Source of the DNA: Selaginella moellendorffii
Lineage: Eukaryota; Streptophyta; Lycopodiopsida; Selaginellales; Selaginellaceae
Assembly (NCBI RefSeq): GCF_000143415.4
Contig: NW_003314354.1
Location: forward strand, 102,575 to 162,574
Length of the DNA: 60,000 nt
Direction of reading: 5' to 3'
Shown here: positions 1-11,840 of the stretch, in pieces
Numbering within the stretch: the first letter of the stretch is position 1
How the letters are laid out: each line of letters opens with the position of its first letter
Notes under the pieces: generated by a model
The model's input: the letters and a program-made list of their open reading frames with translations, nothing else
The model's database searches: none
Told to the model about the DNA's origin: nothing
Position numbers and translations under genes: made by a program

Positions 1-1052
1 TTTTTAAAGCTTCTTGTTTCGTGCAAAGCAAATTATGTCAGAGTAAATCAAGCTGGGAATGTTGTGGCCAGCACTTCATCAAAATTTTGTAAAACTTGTG
101 TATGCACTTGCTTCAACCACCCTTGATAATGCCCTTCACTTGGCACAATGTTATGAGACATCGTTTCTTTCACTTCTCACTGCACGTCCTTCAACTCCAC
201 TTCTTGTGGGAGATGGTCCTGTTCCAATGGAGGTTAATGTTACTATTGCTCGAGTTCAAGGACATAGGCAAGGACGTGGTTGTGGCCGTGATGTTCATTG
301 CTAAGCGTGTGATGAAGTTGGTCACACTTATCGACATTGTCGGCATTTTCCGGATTGGTGGCTTCCATTTCCTGGGTGGAGACATTGGCATCAACAATGT
401 CTTGTTGGTGTTGTTGCAGTGAAAGGTTTGGACACTAAAATGCATTCAAGAAACAAGGAGTCGCACAAATTATGGAGGGACCTTGCGCGAATAAGTCAGT
501 GACCCCTCCATTTTTCTTTTGGAAGTATCATCAAGGGGTTCACTCGGCACTAGTTTATTTAGTGTTTATTTTCTAAGTTCATTTTTATAACAAGTGGTCT
601 CCTATTATTCTCTTCATGTTGGTTGATACAGATTTGAGTTTATCTTCTATTACTTGATTTGTTGCCACACATTGCTATTTATGTTTGTGTCATGTGGTAA
701 AGATAGTTTCATTTTTTATGGCAATGGCTATACACATGCATGTGCTTGGGATGAGGTAGATCTAGTTATGCATATGGGCGATTTTGAGCTTGGATTGCAG
801 TCATTATGGGTGGTGCCGAGTCAAGCTTTTGACCTCATCCTTGGTATGGATTGGTTGTGGCACAATCATGCCAAGTGTGACTTTGAAGTTTTTCCCCCTT
901 GTCTTATACTTTTTTATATATATCATCCATTTCTCTCACTTCTATACCTTTTCGTCTCTTTACTTTTATCTTTGCTTCCATTACTTTTGTCTCCCTATCA
1001 CTTTCTCTTATGTTTCCATCTTGTTCTACTCTTTCCTTTTTTGATTCCTCCA
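1..1052 (+). mobile_element. Ty3/gypsy copy A, piece 1: decayed gag and protease
   Basis: This is the 5' coding part of a broken gypsy retrotransposon. A gag C-terminal stretch (about 59-440) ends in a CCHC zinc knuckle of spacing CX2CX4HX4C, but the codon just after its first Cys is a TAA stop. A retropepsin remnant (about 654-890) keeps the gypsy-like stretch DLILGMDWLWHNHAKCDFE, the region after the catalytic core. Stops and frame changes show it is dead. It is cut at 1052 by LARD-A and resumes at 5795 with reverse transcriptase. Related gag blocks occur on the - strand near 29.97-30.6 kb and 59.2-59.9 kb. Confidence 0.8.
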
Positions 1053-4000
1053 TGTCACGAATGTGACTTCAGGTATCGAAAGTTACCTATTGACTAGTCC
1101 TTTTAGATATTCTTTCCTTATTGCCACGATGGTAGGAGGTTGGTATTGCTGGACCCATTATCAGTCTCCGCCTAAGCTAGTTGAGAAACTGGTCCTCGCG
1201 TGTGCACTTGACTAGATGAGCATAAGGAAGGAATTCCTAAGTGTCTATTTAGTCAAGCATAATTGACCTGGTTAGAGAAACTCATTCATTGACTTGCATT
1301 TGCTAGTGTTGGGAACCCCCATGATATTAAGCTTGGTCCCTCAATATTCGCTAGATGATAGTTTACCGTGTCTGCCAAACACCCTTGCTATCATGCCCTT
1401 TGTGTTAGTCTCATTTCGGTCTCAAATGCTATTTATGGAAAAGTGTCCAGATTTGCTCGTTTGGCATATCTACGGAATGTAGAGATTGGCCTGAACACAA
1501 TGGTGTTCGTTCCGTGTCCAAATTCACAATCTAGGGACATTCCATATTTAGTAAGTTTCAAGCTTGTCCCAGAGACTAACTCCTAATACTAAAGGAGGCT
1601 TGGGGTGAAATCCCAAAGCATGTGTTCCTCAAGAGAAGGGGAGGGGGGGGGGGGGGGGGTTCCATTCCATGCTAGCTGGTGGAGTACCCATATCCTCACG
1701 TTAGGCCACTGGTATGCCGAAATAGCACTAAATTCCGTTTGGCTCTGTTTTGCATGTTAGTTTTGGCATTAAGTTACTTTGGGCTCCTGTCCCTTCGCTC
1801 CTTGGGCTATATGCTTGGGAGTTGCTCCGTGGTTCGGTTCCATCACTCCTTGGCTCCATGCTTGGGTCTTACAAATGGTAAGTTGTGGGATGGATAGTGG
1901 TGAAACACTAAACCATTTTGTCTAGGCTCGCTATTGGAAGACTTGGGTTGCAATGCTCAATTCTTCAAGGCATGCTCAGAGCTAGTGGCTAAATGTTTTA
2001 GTGAACTTATTGCAGTTGAGTTGGATTCAAGTGGTTATTTAGTTTGTGCTTGTCTATGAACTTTTATCTCACACCTGGGGTATCACATTCATGTTGGACA
2101 AGAATATAACTTGATGACAAGAGTTAGTGTTTGGGTTTTGTGAATGCAAGTTGAGGAGTGATTGTTAGTTGCTTTGCGACTAGTGATTACTTGTAAACTC
2201 CATCAAAGGATTGTTGACACTTGCTTTGCTCAGTGATGATTTAGCAATGATGGGCTTGCTTTACTTGGTGGTGTTGCGGAGGATTGTGTCGTGGCTTGCG
2301 TGGGTTTTCTATGTTAGCATATCGACTCTACCTCTATCGATATCATTTGGTTACATTTAGTTCATAGTGTTGGATTTCATTGAGTCTTGGATGTGGTGAA
2401 TCACTCCTTGATGACATATTATCTGAAACTGAGTATTGTTAAAGGATTAGTCTCGGATACTGACTAAAGTATCTTCGACTTTGGTTAGCTTGGTCGCTAA
2501 AAAGTTTTGGGTGGTGAATCACTCTTGCTTTCTTTTAGTTTTGTTATGGTGTTGATGGCATTGAAGTGATGCTTTGTCATTAACATTATTGATGTTAAGA
2601 TTCAAGTGAGATGAGATGTTACTCCTTAGGATTGACATTGAGTTTCATTAGTCTTGATGAAGATAGTGTTGATGATTTAGTTATGGCTTTGTGTTATCGG
2701 CATTCTTGCATTTGCTAATTAACAACTGTGTTGATGTTCAAATGAACTGAGTGACAAGTTGAGTTAGTTGTATTCTAGATAAGATTGCTTAGTAAGGGTT
2801 GAACTTCGGCTTTTATTTGAAAAGTGATTTAATCATGGACTATACTAACTTTATGAGAGGAAGAATTAGTGTTCGATATTAAACTATTTGAGTCTTTATT
2901 GGATTCGAGTTCGGGATATATTGCTTATTAATGATTCTTCTTGTGCTTGTTATGAAGTGAGTTACGTCTTGCTATAAATGGATTCATGGAGGTTCATTTA
3001 GTAATCACTTGTTGGGCATAGCTTTATTGTGCTTAGCTTTTGGATTGATGTAGAAATGTTCTTCATTAGCTTTGGCATTATGAAGTTTGGCTTATGGATG
3101 TGTTGATGAAGATATTGTGGGTTGCATCACAATTTCTTCTTTAGCATTGAAGTTAGCTTCTATGAGATTTGTGATCATTATTAGGCAAGACTTGATTATA
3201 AGTTTCTTCAAGCTTTTGGTTCTTTGAGTTTTGTGCTCATTGTTCCATTTGTTTGAAGTTGTTGGGGAAGGCATTTTGGCTCATTAGCTTCGATGTTGAA
3301 GTTAGCTTTTGCATCTAGCCATCATTGGTGATGATTGACTATCATCTAGGATAATTAATTATCCTTATCAAAAAGTTTTGCTTGATTATTGTTGGTATAG
3401 AATGATTTGTCATTCTTCAGGATGGTGGATTCCTTTTTAGCCGATGATTCTGCATCTCTTTATTGATGGGATGATTGATGATCTTTCATGATGGTTAGTT
3501 GATCTTTTTGATGGCTTATGGCTTTTCGTAATACCACATATTCTTTGTGGTTTGTTCTGAATTAGTCTCTTGGGTTTGAGATATCAATAGGATGTTACTG
3601 ACATTTGCTTAAGCAACTTTGGTTCCTTGGTATTGTTGACCGGGATCTATTTAGATTGACTTGTGTGATGGTTGGCATGACTAAGTGTTTGTTGGTCTTA
3701 CCACATTTATTATGTTTTGTTGATTGTTGCTCGAGTTAGTCTTGATAGATTAGGATGTTATTTCCTTTGGGTGATACATTCGCGAGCATTGTGCTTGTCG
3801 GTTAAGGATACTTTGTGTTCTTTGAGTTATCTTTCGTAAATTGTTTAGCATATTGTCTACAATCTTCGGTAGTTAAGTTTTCTCATTGAGTTTACTTGAT
3901 GATATAATTGCTATTAAATTTTATTAGATGGTGAATCCTTTGTTTTCCAAAGATTGTGATCTTGGTGGTTCCTATACTGTAATACTAGTTTATTGGATGA

Positions 4001-5794
4001 TAACTTACTTGGAATACTTTTGTGTTCTAATCTAAGATATATTCACTGATAATTAAATCTCTATGATATCATTGTTTATGACTTTGATATAGTCCATTTA
4101 TTGATCTTTGAGTTTGGGCCAGTATAGGCAGACTGGCTTCGACACTTCGTGTGCATGGTGAAATCTTTAGTCATGGGGTAGCTACTGTCGATTGGTCACA
4201 TAACCCGCCTCTCTGTCAATGTTCTTTATTCTGTTGAAAGGGCGTGACCGTGTAAACAACTCTAACTACATGTTTACAGTAGTCTATCTAAACCTTACTG
4301 ATGGGTTTAGTTTCTTTGCTTAGGAGGGTTAGGACCTCTGGCTTCTCTCTCTATGTCCCTGTGGGCAGAGCGTATCACACTTTTGTAGTTGGGTGACACC
4401 CAGAGCAGCAAGGGTGTTTGACTCTGTTAGTCATTTCCTTGTCGGTGACAGCCGGAACGTGTCTGAGCTAGTAGCGCATCCGCGTTAGACAAAGAGGTTG
4501 CCTCCTAACTCATTTAAGTTGGTGCATTTATCACATAGTGTGAGTACCGTGAACTTTTTCTAGAGTTGTTTCCTTGGCAGTATTCTAGACTCGAGTATGC
4601 ATTGACGAGGACGTCGATCTTCCCTAAGGGGGGGAGAGTGTCGCGAATGTGACTTCGGGTATCGAAAGTTACCTGTCGACTAGTCCTTTTGGATTTTCTT
4701 TCCTTACTGCCACGATAGCAGGAGGTCGGTATTGCTGGACCTGTTATCAGTCTCCGCCTAAGCTAGTTGAGAAACTGGTCCTCGCGTGTGCACTTGACCA
4801 GATGAGCATAAGGAAGGAATTCCTAAGTGTCTATTTAGTCAAGCATAATTGACCTGGTTAGAGAAACTCATTCATTGACTTGCATTTGCTAGTGTTGGGA
4901 ACCCCCATGATATTAAGCTTGGTCCCTCAATATTCGCTAGATGATAGTTTACCGTGTCTGCCAAACACCCTTGCTATCATGCCCTTTGTGTTAGTCTCAT
5001 TTCGGTCTCAAATGCTATTTATGGAAAGTGTCCAGATTTGCTCATTTGGCATATCTACGAAATGTAGAGATTGGCCTGAACACAATGGTGTTTGTTCCGT
5101 GTCCAAATTCATAATCTAGGGACATTCCATATTTAATAAGTTTCAAGCTTGTCCCAGAGACTAACTCCTAATACTAAAGGAGGCTTGGGGTGAAATCCCA
5201 AAGCATGTGTTCCTCAAGGGAAGGGGGGGGGGGGGGGGCTATGGGGGGTTCCAAATGTATAGTAGGGATAGTGGGTAGGTCGGGCATGGCCGACCAACCT
5301 GAGGCATAGTCTAGCTCCTGCTTGCGTGCCTGTCCTTGTTCTGCGTCCGGCTTGGGTTTAAGCCCAAGTTCCATTCCATGCTAGCTGGTGGAGTACCCAT
5401 ATCCTCACGTTAGGCCACCGGTATGCCGAAATAGCGCCAGACTCCGTTTGGCTCCGTTTTGCATGCTAGTCCTGGCATTAGGATGCTGGTTGCTCCAAGA
5501 CTGTTCCAAGTTGCTCCGGGCTCCTGTCCCTTCACTCCTTGGGCTGTATGCTCGGGAGTTGCTCTGTGGTTCGGTTCCATCACTCTTTGGCTCCATGCTT
5601 GGGAGTTTAGCACCGTTCCTTCATTCAGTGGCCCAAGGCCCTGAACCTCGGGTTCCACACCACTGTCCTTTGGACACATGGCATGTGACATGTGGCATCT
5701 GTCATGTGGCACAAAGAGGGTTTAGGTTCCGCTTCATGGTGTTATCCTATGGTAAATCACCATAAGATAAAGGGTAAAAACCACGTGCGTTACA
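1053..5794 (+). mobile_element. LARD-A: old non-coding LTR retrotransposon in gypsy copy A
   Basis: It is bounded by a 5-bp target duplication CTCCA (1048-1052 and 5795-5799). The LTR begins TGTCRCGAATGTGAC and ends in TTACA. The 3' LTR is complete (4639-5794) and is preceded by a purine/G-rich polypurine tract (about 4626-4638). The 5' LTR (from 1053) matches the 3' LTR only to about 1868, then jumps straight into internal sequence, so roughly 1 kb (end of the 5' LTR, primer-binding site, start of the interior) is deleted compared with the complete relative at 48759-56030. The interior has no reading frame worth calling, which fits a large retrotransposon derivative that relied on enzymes from elsewhere. 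Poly-G runs near 1637 and 5226 lie at the same LTR position. Confidence 0.9.
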
Positions 5795-7605
5795 CTCCAA
5801 TAGTCTTTGTGTTGCAATGGTTGACCGGCTTATAAAGAGTATGCCAATCTCTTTGAATTTGACTTATCATCTGGGGCTAAAATTGCCATACATCATCTAA
5901 TTCCCACCAAAGGTGCTTGTCTAATCAAGGTTCCTGTTCATCATTAGTCACCCAAAGAGATCAAGATTTTACATGCAAACGTAAAAAAAATGTTGGAAAA
6001 AAGGTGTTATTTGAAAGTTGTGGAGTCCTTGGGTATGTGAAGCTCATTTTGTGATGAAGTTTAATGGGAGTATTTGCTTTTGCATCAACTATTGTCCATT
6101 AAACGAAGTAATGATTCTAGATGTGTACCCTCTTCCTCACACTACTGATCTCTTAGATCGTCTGAAGAGAAGTGTTCACCAAGTTAGATCTTATTTCTGG
6201 ATATTAGCAAGTATTGATGGCCGAAGAAGATATTCTTAAGATTGCTTTTTGTACACCATTTGATTTGTATGAGTTTTTGGTGATGCCATTTGGTTTAAAC
6301 AATGCTTTAATGGCTTTTTAGCTGATAATGGATAAGGTTCTTTATTAATGTCATTTGGTTTGAACAATGCTTTAGCAACTTTCTAATAGATGATGAATGA
6401 GGTTCTTTGTAATATGCCAAAGGTGACTGCTAACTTCATTGATAATGTCTTGATTCACTTAGAGGGGATGTAGAAGGAATATATCCATAATGTTCGTAAA
6501 GTGTTGGATCGGCTATGAGAAGTTGGTCTAAAGCTGAAGTGGTTGAAGCACGTGTTTGGGTCTAATGATACCACTTATCTTGGGTACCGTATTTCTTGTG
6601 AGGCTTTATAAGTTGATCTTGAAAAATTTATGGCTATTCTAAAGTTCCTTACTCTAAACTGTGTGAATGATGTACAATGCTTCCTAGGCAAGGTATAGTA
6701 TCTTGGTCATTTTTTTGATCATTTTTCTGATCACACTGCATTATTATGAGCATTGCTGAAGTCATCAGCATCATCTTTCATTTGGTCTACAGACTATGAG
6801 TGAGCATTCATGGATCTCAAAGAGCTATTGATGACTTCTCGGTTTTGGCATGTCCTGACTACACTTGACCTTTCATTTTGTGTGTGGATGCTTTTAATAT
6901 TTGTTTTAGAGGTGTGTTGATGCAAGAAAGCTCGAGTGTGCTTGGTTAGTGCCATCCCATTGCATATATAAGTTGTATATTACAACTAACGGAGGCAAAT
7001 TACTCTATAATAGAGGAGAGTTTAGCAACAATCTGGGGTTTCAGAAAACTTTATGTATATCTACATAGTTCTTGAATGTTACTGAAAGGTGATCATGCTG
7101 ACGTTACTTCGTTATTAAAGCAGAAGAACTTGGTTGGTTGTATTGCTTGGTGGGATTTGAAGCTTTAGATATATGATTTTGATGTTGTTTATTGTTTATG
7201 AGTTTTATGGCTAATGTTGGTGCCCTTTCTCGATCTCCTCTTCCTTATTTACTCTCTTCTCATATTTCTGACGAGCTTATTATTCCAGCATTTATGAATT
7301 TTTTATATAAGGATTTTATGCTATTGGTGGTTGCTATATTTAATGTTAAGTGTCCACAAGGTGTAGAACAAGATTTACCTTCTCTTGATGAGGTTTATGA
7401 GGCTCAAAAGATTGAGCAATAGATTCAAAGGGTTTGTGATGGTTTGAGAATCCTGCATTACTTATTGATGATTTACCATTTTAGCATTTATATTCTCAAT
7501 ATTGTCTTGAGAATAGTCTTCTTTATTTTGGGGATGGATCTTGATGATTATTTACGGCTAGTAGTGCTTTCAATTTTTATTCTGTGGATTCTCTATTCTA
7601 GGAGG
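5795..7605 (+). mobile_element. Ty3/gypsy copy A, piece 2: decayed reverse transcriptase, RNase H, start of integrase
   Basis: Continuation of the gypsy pol region. The frame at 6018-6239 shows reverse-transcriptase residues (ICFCINYCPLNE, then YPLPHTTDLLDRL), matching the gypsy IRFCVDYRALN...PLP block. Later frames (about 6240-7150) carry RT palm and RNase H remnants split by many stops, and 7192-7440 is the connection to integrase. The sequence aligns base by base with copy B (30.7-32.06 kb). It is interrupted after 7605 by the 12.25-kb transposon and resumes at 19857. Confidence 0.8.
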
Positions 7606-7629
7606 AAGCTCTATTTCGTTAAAGTGGGA
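7606..7629 (+). repeat. Left terminal inverted repeat
   Basis: 24 bp identical to the reverse complement of 19833-19856; 26 of 27 match if extended by three bases. GAGG at 7602-7605 just outside is the left target duplication. The motif AGTGGGAT at 7622 is echoed by ATGGGACT at 7642, a subterminal repeat. Confidence 0.95.
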
Positions 7630-7793
7630 TTTATTCAGTAAAATGGGACTAGGTACAAATTTTTAAGTATTTGAAAATGACGTGAAATTATATGTTTTTT
7701 GTCCAGGGGCTAGACATATCTGGGGCATGGTGACTAGCGCGGTGACTTTGTGTCCAGACTGAGTCCATCTGGTTGTATAATAAATCTCATTGT

Positions 7794-8260
7794 CAAGGTG
7801 AACAAGCCGAATCTGAAGCTAAAGAAGAGCGATGGCATGCGCGCACACACTATTTGTTTGTTCATTGAGCGTGTGGTGAGCTTTCCAAGATGAACGTCAT
7901 TCCTATTAGCCAGACATATAACTTAATGGTGAGAACATTTAGATATTATTCAATGTTATCTTTTTCTAACGAATCTAATTGTGAAGGTGTAGCAAGAGGC
8001 ATTGCTAGTCTGGAGAAGTCATTTAACTCATTTGACCCTTAGTGTATTTTCATGAAACTAAATAACATTCATATTATTAAGGAATTTCTCTAGTACCTTT
8101 TTTTTACGACATAGAGGCTTGCATTTCTTTCAAAGGTGATTTAGTAAAAGGCCTGAGGGCACATGCCATTCTATTTCTCAGACCGGTATTAAGATATACT
8201 AGTGCAAAGGGCTACATGCCATCACGCCTCCTCTGATTCAGATTCGGATTGTTCACCTTG
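7794..8260. repeat. 26-bp imperfect inverted repeats enclosing 415 bp inside the transposon
   Basis: 7794-7819 and the reverse complement of 8235-8260 match at about 23 of 26 positions (core CAAGGTGAACAA). They enclose three partial copies of the element's palindrome (7832, 8151, 8208). No clear target duplication flanks the pair, so it could be a nested MITE relic or a structural or terminator-like hairpin downstream of the leftward gene, which stops at 8295. No protein-coding signal is seen between the arms. Confidence 0.55.
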
Positions 8261-8294
8261 AAATAAAATACATTAGAAACTTAGTAAAGGAATA

Positions 8295-11200
8295 TTAATG
8301 AATCTCACCTTGACCCCGGGTTATGAATGCTCTTGCTGCATCTCTTGCATGGTCTGGCAAGGTGATGGTGGCACTTTGCTTCCGCATCCAACCATGCACA
8401 ACATTATCCACCGATATGCTCATGCTGGGATCCCTTGGATTCAGCACCCATCTCTTTTCTAGGCAATCCTTCGTATATCCGGAACTTGGCTTGAACCACT
8501 CCACAGTTACATTGAAGGAGTTAGTTTCCGCGTCCTCCTCTGCATCAGTGATGCAGCGCCCCACCCATATCATTTGTTTTTTATTACTGGGTCTGACAAG
8601 CATGACCATTCCTTTGCAGACCTGTACTGGATTGAATGCTGAATCCGGCTTCTTGTTCCTCGGCCCACAATAGTGATCCTCAACATCGTTATCTGTCACT
8701 GCATTTCCAGAGGACATTGTTCCGCTACTATCTGGTGCTCTGGGTTCTGGCCAAAAGGACTCTTCCAATTCTTCATATACAACCGGCCCATTTTGGATAG
8801 CAGATATAATCTTCTCCCAGTATTCGAGCAAAGGCTTGCACCTCTTAAAATAGGATTCTCCACCAAACACCAACCCCCTCTTCCAGAAGGCAATATGTTG
8901 TCTAATCCCGGCCACTATACTTTCCTGGTCTTTGAGTCCATCCGGGTGCATCGGCCGTGGGGAACCCTGAGGAATCATAGGTTCCCCAGTTATGGGATCT
9001 CTCTTGAAGAGTTCAATGCCGTCCACTGGCAGCCACACTGTGTCCCATTCTCTCATCTTGTACCTCATCACTGGAGCACCATCACGCATGCTGAAATGAA
9101 ACTGAAGAGGCTTGGAGTGGCCAATCAGCGTTTCGGATCCGTCCCTGATGTAGCCTCTTACAAACCCCTTAAAGTCTGGAACCTCTGTCACAAGTGCAGC
9201 TTCAATAGTGCCTTTGATGCAATTTTGGAATTCATCGTAGAGTTGTGGGAGGGTGAGGACATTGGATCGCCGGAGGGACTCTGCCAGGTGACTGAACATG
9301 GCATCGACGTCTTCATGAGTGTGCCCAAACATGAGAAAGCCAAGTGTAACCGTTTCAAATATGCCTTTGGCAACAAGCATCGCCAAGTACGCGAAGACGT
9401 ACATGTTTTTGTTCTCACTGCCAGCATTCTCTGTTTGGAGCAGAAGATGGGGTGGAAGGCCACATCGGCCGCAAGAACTTCCTTGAGATTCTGCTTCGTT
9501 TGGATGAGGCTGTGCATTCACCGGGCGACCAGCCTCGTCGGAATGGCATGAGGCCTCACGTGATAACCCTACAATTTGACGGCCAACATATTCACTGGGA
9601 TGGTATGGGGCCCCACGCGATACTGCAAGCCTTTGCTCCTCCTCCAGCTGAACCCTGTATGGGGTTCGATCGACAAGGGCCTTATGCAAGGGTTGGCCGT
9701 TCAGCTTAGTCTGCGCACTTTGCAGAGACCTTAAGTGTTTTGCTAGGGACGCAATCATCATGTTTGCACCCCCGCCACCCCATAGAGGTACAAAGAAGTT
9801 CCCATAGTTCTGGGCACCATGCCCATGAGCGATTATGCCAAACAGAGACACAGGCAGCTGCATGGATGAAGAGATTGCCTTGAGGGCAGGATTGAGTCGA
9901 GGTAAGCACGTCTTTTTCTGGTCCATTTTGTCGTGGATGATGCAGAGGTAAGAGTCAGGTCTCTCCATGGAGAGAATCCTGTTATGATAATATGCAGTCC
10001 TGCAGCTTCTCTGCTCGATGTTGTGGTCGAGCCGCCTTCTAACCAACGTCTCTCGCTCTTGAGCGCTGCAAGAATTCTTCGACAAAGCCATTTTGATAGC
10101 AGTGCACTCGTCACACTTTGAAAAGCTGGAGTACTTTCCTATACTCACATCCCTGAACCTGTTGCTCCACAATCTACTAAATCTAGATTGGCTCAGCTTC
10201 CTGTAGCCATTACTCTGGAGTTCCCGATTCACATCTTCCAATATGGCCCCCTTGGTATACATGGAAGGGAGAACTCGTTGGGTGTCTCGTGTTCCATCTT
10301 CCAAGAGGTGGGTTTTATGTGGTTGCTGCTCGCTACATGTCTCGACAAACCTCTTGAAGATTGCCTCTCCATATACAACATGACCCCTGGTTTTGTGCGT
10401 ACCGTCGTTCCCATGGACTGCCTGTTGAACCCTTTGTTCCTCGAACTCAGTTTTGATTCTGTAGAATGTGGTTCGAGGGACTCCATAAATGATTCTCCAT
10501 GCCTTCATGCAGACCAAACCCCTCTGGAAGACCATGCCCCCCACCTGATGTTCTGAAGCATCAACAGATGACCGTAATGCCTCATACACAAAATTGCGAG
10601 CTGCCTTCCAGGACAATGTCTTGTATCTTGCTCTCTCCTCTTCAATAGCATCCCAATCAGCATGTTGACAGCACCTCCTCTTGCAACAAGCAACTGTCGA
10701 GACCATTCGAACCTCCATCGCCATTTTCTGCCTTTTCGGTTCGTTGCTCAGATCCCTTTGGCTGCGCTGTAGGAAGGTGTACTTTCTTTTCCCATGAAGA
10801 GATGTTCTGTCATCAGTTGTAGTGGTGTTTGATTGTGAATCCTTCACATTCTCAAACACTAAATGCCTCAATTTCCACCGCACAATGCTTCCAATAGTTA
10901 GACTGTTTTCTTCTGTGTCAACAACCTCTAAAATTGCAACTCCAATATCATCCCAGCCCAATTCTTGATTAGCAACCGCATCTCTTGGATCGACAACTGT
11001 GGCTAAGCCCTCAGCTACCACCTCCCCCTCGGGGTTGTTTAGAAACACCTTTGCCTGAATCCATGTAGCACGGTTCTTAAGATCCACGGAGGGAACATGC
11101 GTCGCACTTGCGCTGTCCCCAACATCTGCTTTCTTTTGCAGATTTTTCAAGGCAACAACAACATTTACCCCGACGACCATCTCTCCTCGTTCAATAGCGA

Positions 11201-11363
11201 CCACATTCCCATCGAAGACAGTCTCTACTGATACAGCAGCATTGCCTTCCCCAAGCCTTTGACAGTGTATAACAAAGTTCCGATCCATAGACACAAGGGT
11301 CCCTTTTGCAACTCTCTTCCCACCATTCAAAATGTAAACCTTTTCCCCAACCCTGAAAGCCAT
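8295..11363 (-). CDS. DUF7869-like putative transposase (1022 aa)
   Basis: Likely the transposase: an RNase H-fold-like protein of the DUF7869 type known from plant and animal repeat-derived genes (family link from motifs, not a search). Residues 1-60 and 100-155 are two related beta-rich repeats (V.A.G...VDPRDAV..ELG) resembling the DUF8039 type. C226/C227/C231/C232 form a possible zinc site. HDKMDQKKTCLPRL (477-490) carries the first conserved Asp; LQTENAGSENKN (642-653) is where relatives usually have DN, so Asp is replaced by Glu645; GHTHEDVD (680-687) is the third acidic motif. The C-terminus is BAH- or chromo-like in feel (weak). A CTTTCAG acceptor lies one base before the ATG, so a 5'-UTR intron is likely. 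Residues 581-618 coincide with a 114-nt GT...AG, in-frame, phase-0 segment (9510-9623) holding two palindromes and may be an intron. Confidence 0.8.
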   Translation of the reverse strand: MAFRVGEKVYILNGGKRVAKGTLVSMDRNFVIHCQRLGEGNAAVSVETVFDGNVVAIERGEMVVGVNVVVALKNLQKKADVGDSASATHVPSVDLKNRATWIQAKVFLNNPEGEVVAEGLATVVDPRDAVANQELGWDDIGVAILEVVDTEENSLTIGSIVRWKLRHLVFENVKDSQSNTTTTDDRTSLHGKRKYTFLQRSQRDLSNEPKRQKMAMEVRMVSTVACCKRRCCQHADWDAIEEERARYKTLSWKAARNFVYEALRSSVDASEHQVGGMVFQRGLVCMKAWRIIYGVPRTTFYRIKTEFEEQRVQQAVHGNDGTHKTRGHVVYGEAIFKRFVETCSEQQPHKTHLLEDGTRDTQRVLPSMYTKGAILEDVNRELQSNGYRKLSQSRFSRLWSNRFRDVSIGKYSSFSKCDECTAIKMALSKNSCSAQERETLVRRRLDHNIEQRSCRTAYYHNRILSMERPDSYLCIIHDKMDQKKTCLPRLNPALKAISSSMQLPVSLFGIIAHGHGAQNYGNFFVPLWGGGGANMMIASLAKHLRSLQSAQTKLNGQPLHKALVDRTPYRVQLEEEQRLAVSRGAPYHPSEYVGRQIVGLSREASCHSDEAGRPVNAQPHPNEAESQGSSCGRCGLPPHLLLQTENAGSENKNMYVFAYLAMLVAKGIFETVTLGFLMFGHTHEDVDAMFSHLAESLRRSNVLTLPQLYDEFQNCIKGTIEAALVTEVPDFKGFVRGYIRDGSETLIGHSKPLQFHFSMRDGAPVMRYKMREWDTVWLPVDGIELFKRDPITGEPMIPQGSPRPMHPDGLKDQESIVAGIRQHIAFWKRGLVFGGESYFKRCKPLLEYWEKIISAIQNGPVVYEELEESFWPEPRAPDSSGTMSSGNAVTDNDVEDHYCGPRNKKPDSAFNPVQVCKGMVMLVRPSNKKQMIWVGRCITDAEEDAETNSFNVTVEWFKPSSGYTKDCLEKRWVLNPRDPSMSISVDNVVHGWMRKQSATITLPDHARDAARAFITRGQGEIH

Positions 11364-11720
11364 TCTGAAAGTGCAGAAAAGAAGTTAAGACCATACAAAA
11401 AATGATTGGAGAATGGCCTAAATCATAACATACCAAATAGCATGAGGCCACATGCCATTATTCAAACATGCTATTGACACCCACGTGAAATTTCGCATTC
11501 ACAAAATTGGCATGAGGCCTCATGCCATCTTGATATACACACAGCTGCAGGCAAGTAAAAACATACATGACAATACGCTAGCCATGAAATTGCAAGGGCC
11601 CAAGATGGCATGTGGCCTCATGCCATTTCTAAATGTGGTCCTAAACCATTCCATGGTGAACATACCAGGAAGCACAAGTGCCGAATATCAAGAGGAAGCG
11701 GTAGCCACACCAAAGACAGT

Positions 11721-11840
11721 GCCGCTCGCAACACCGCAACTACTCGTAGCGCCGCTCGCAACACCGCAACTGCTCGTAGCGCCGCTCGCACAAACTGCCA
11801 CTCGCATAAACTGCCGCTCGCAATGGCGCTCGCAATGCCG
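11721..11840 (+). repeat. 30-bp tandem repeat, decaying rightward
   Basis: Two nearly identical 30-bp units (11721-11750 and 11751-11780, GCCGCTCGCAACACCGCAAC then a variable TRCTCGTAGC) differ by one base. Several shorter degenerate GCTCGCA units follow to about 11840. The repeat lies upstream of the leftward gene. Confidence 0.85.

Noticed and set aside
8673-9551. 292-aa + strand reading frame opposite the transposase
   Set aside because: No domain or splice context; it is the antisense shadow of a long GC-balanced coding region that shows family motifs on the - strand.
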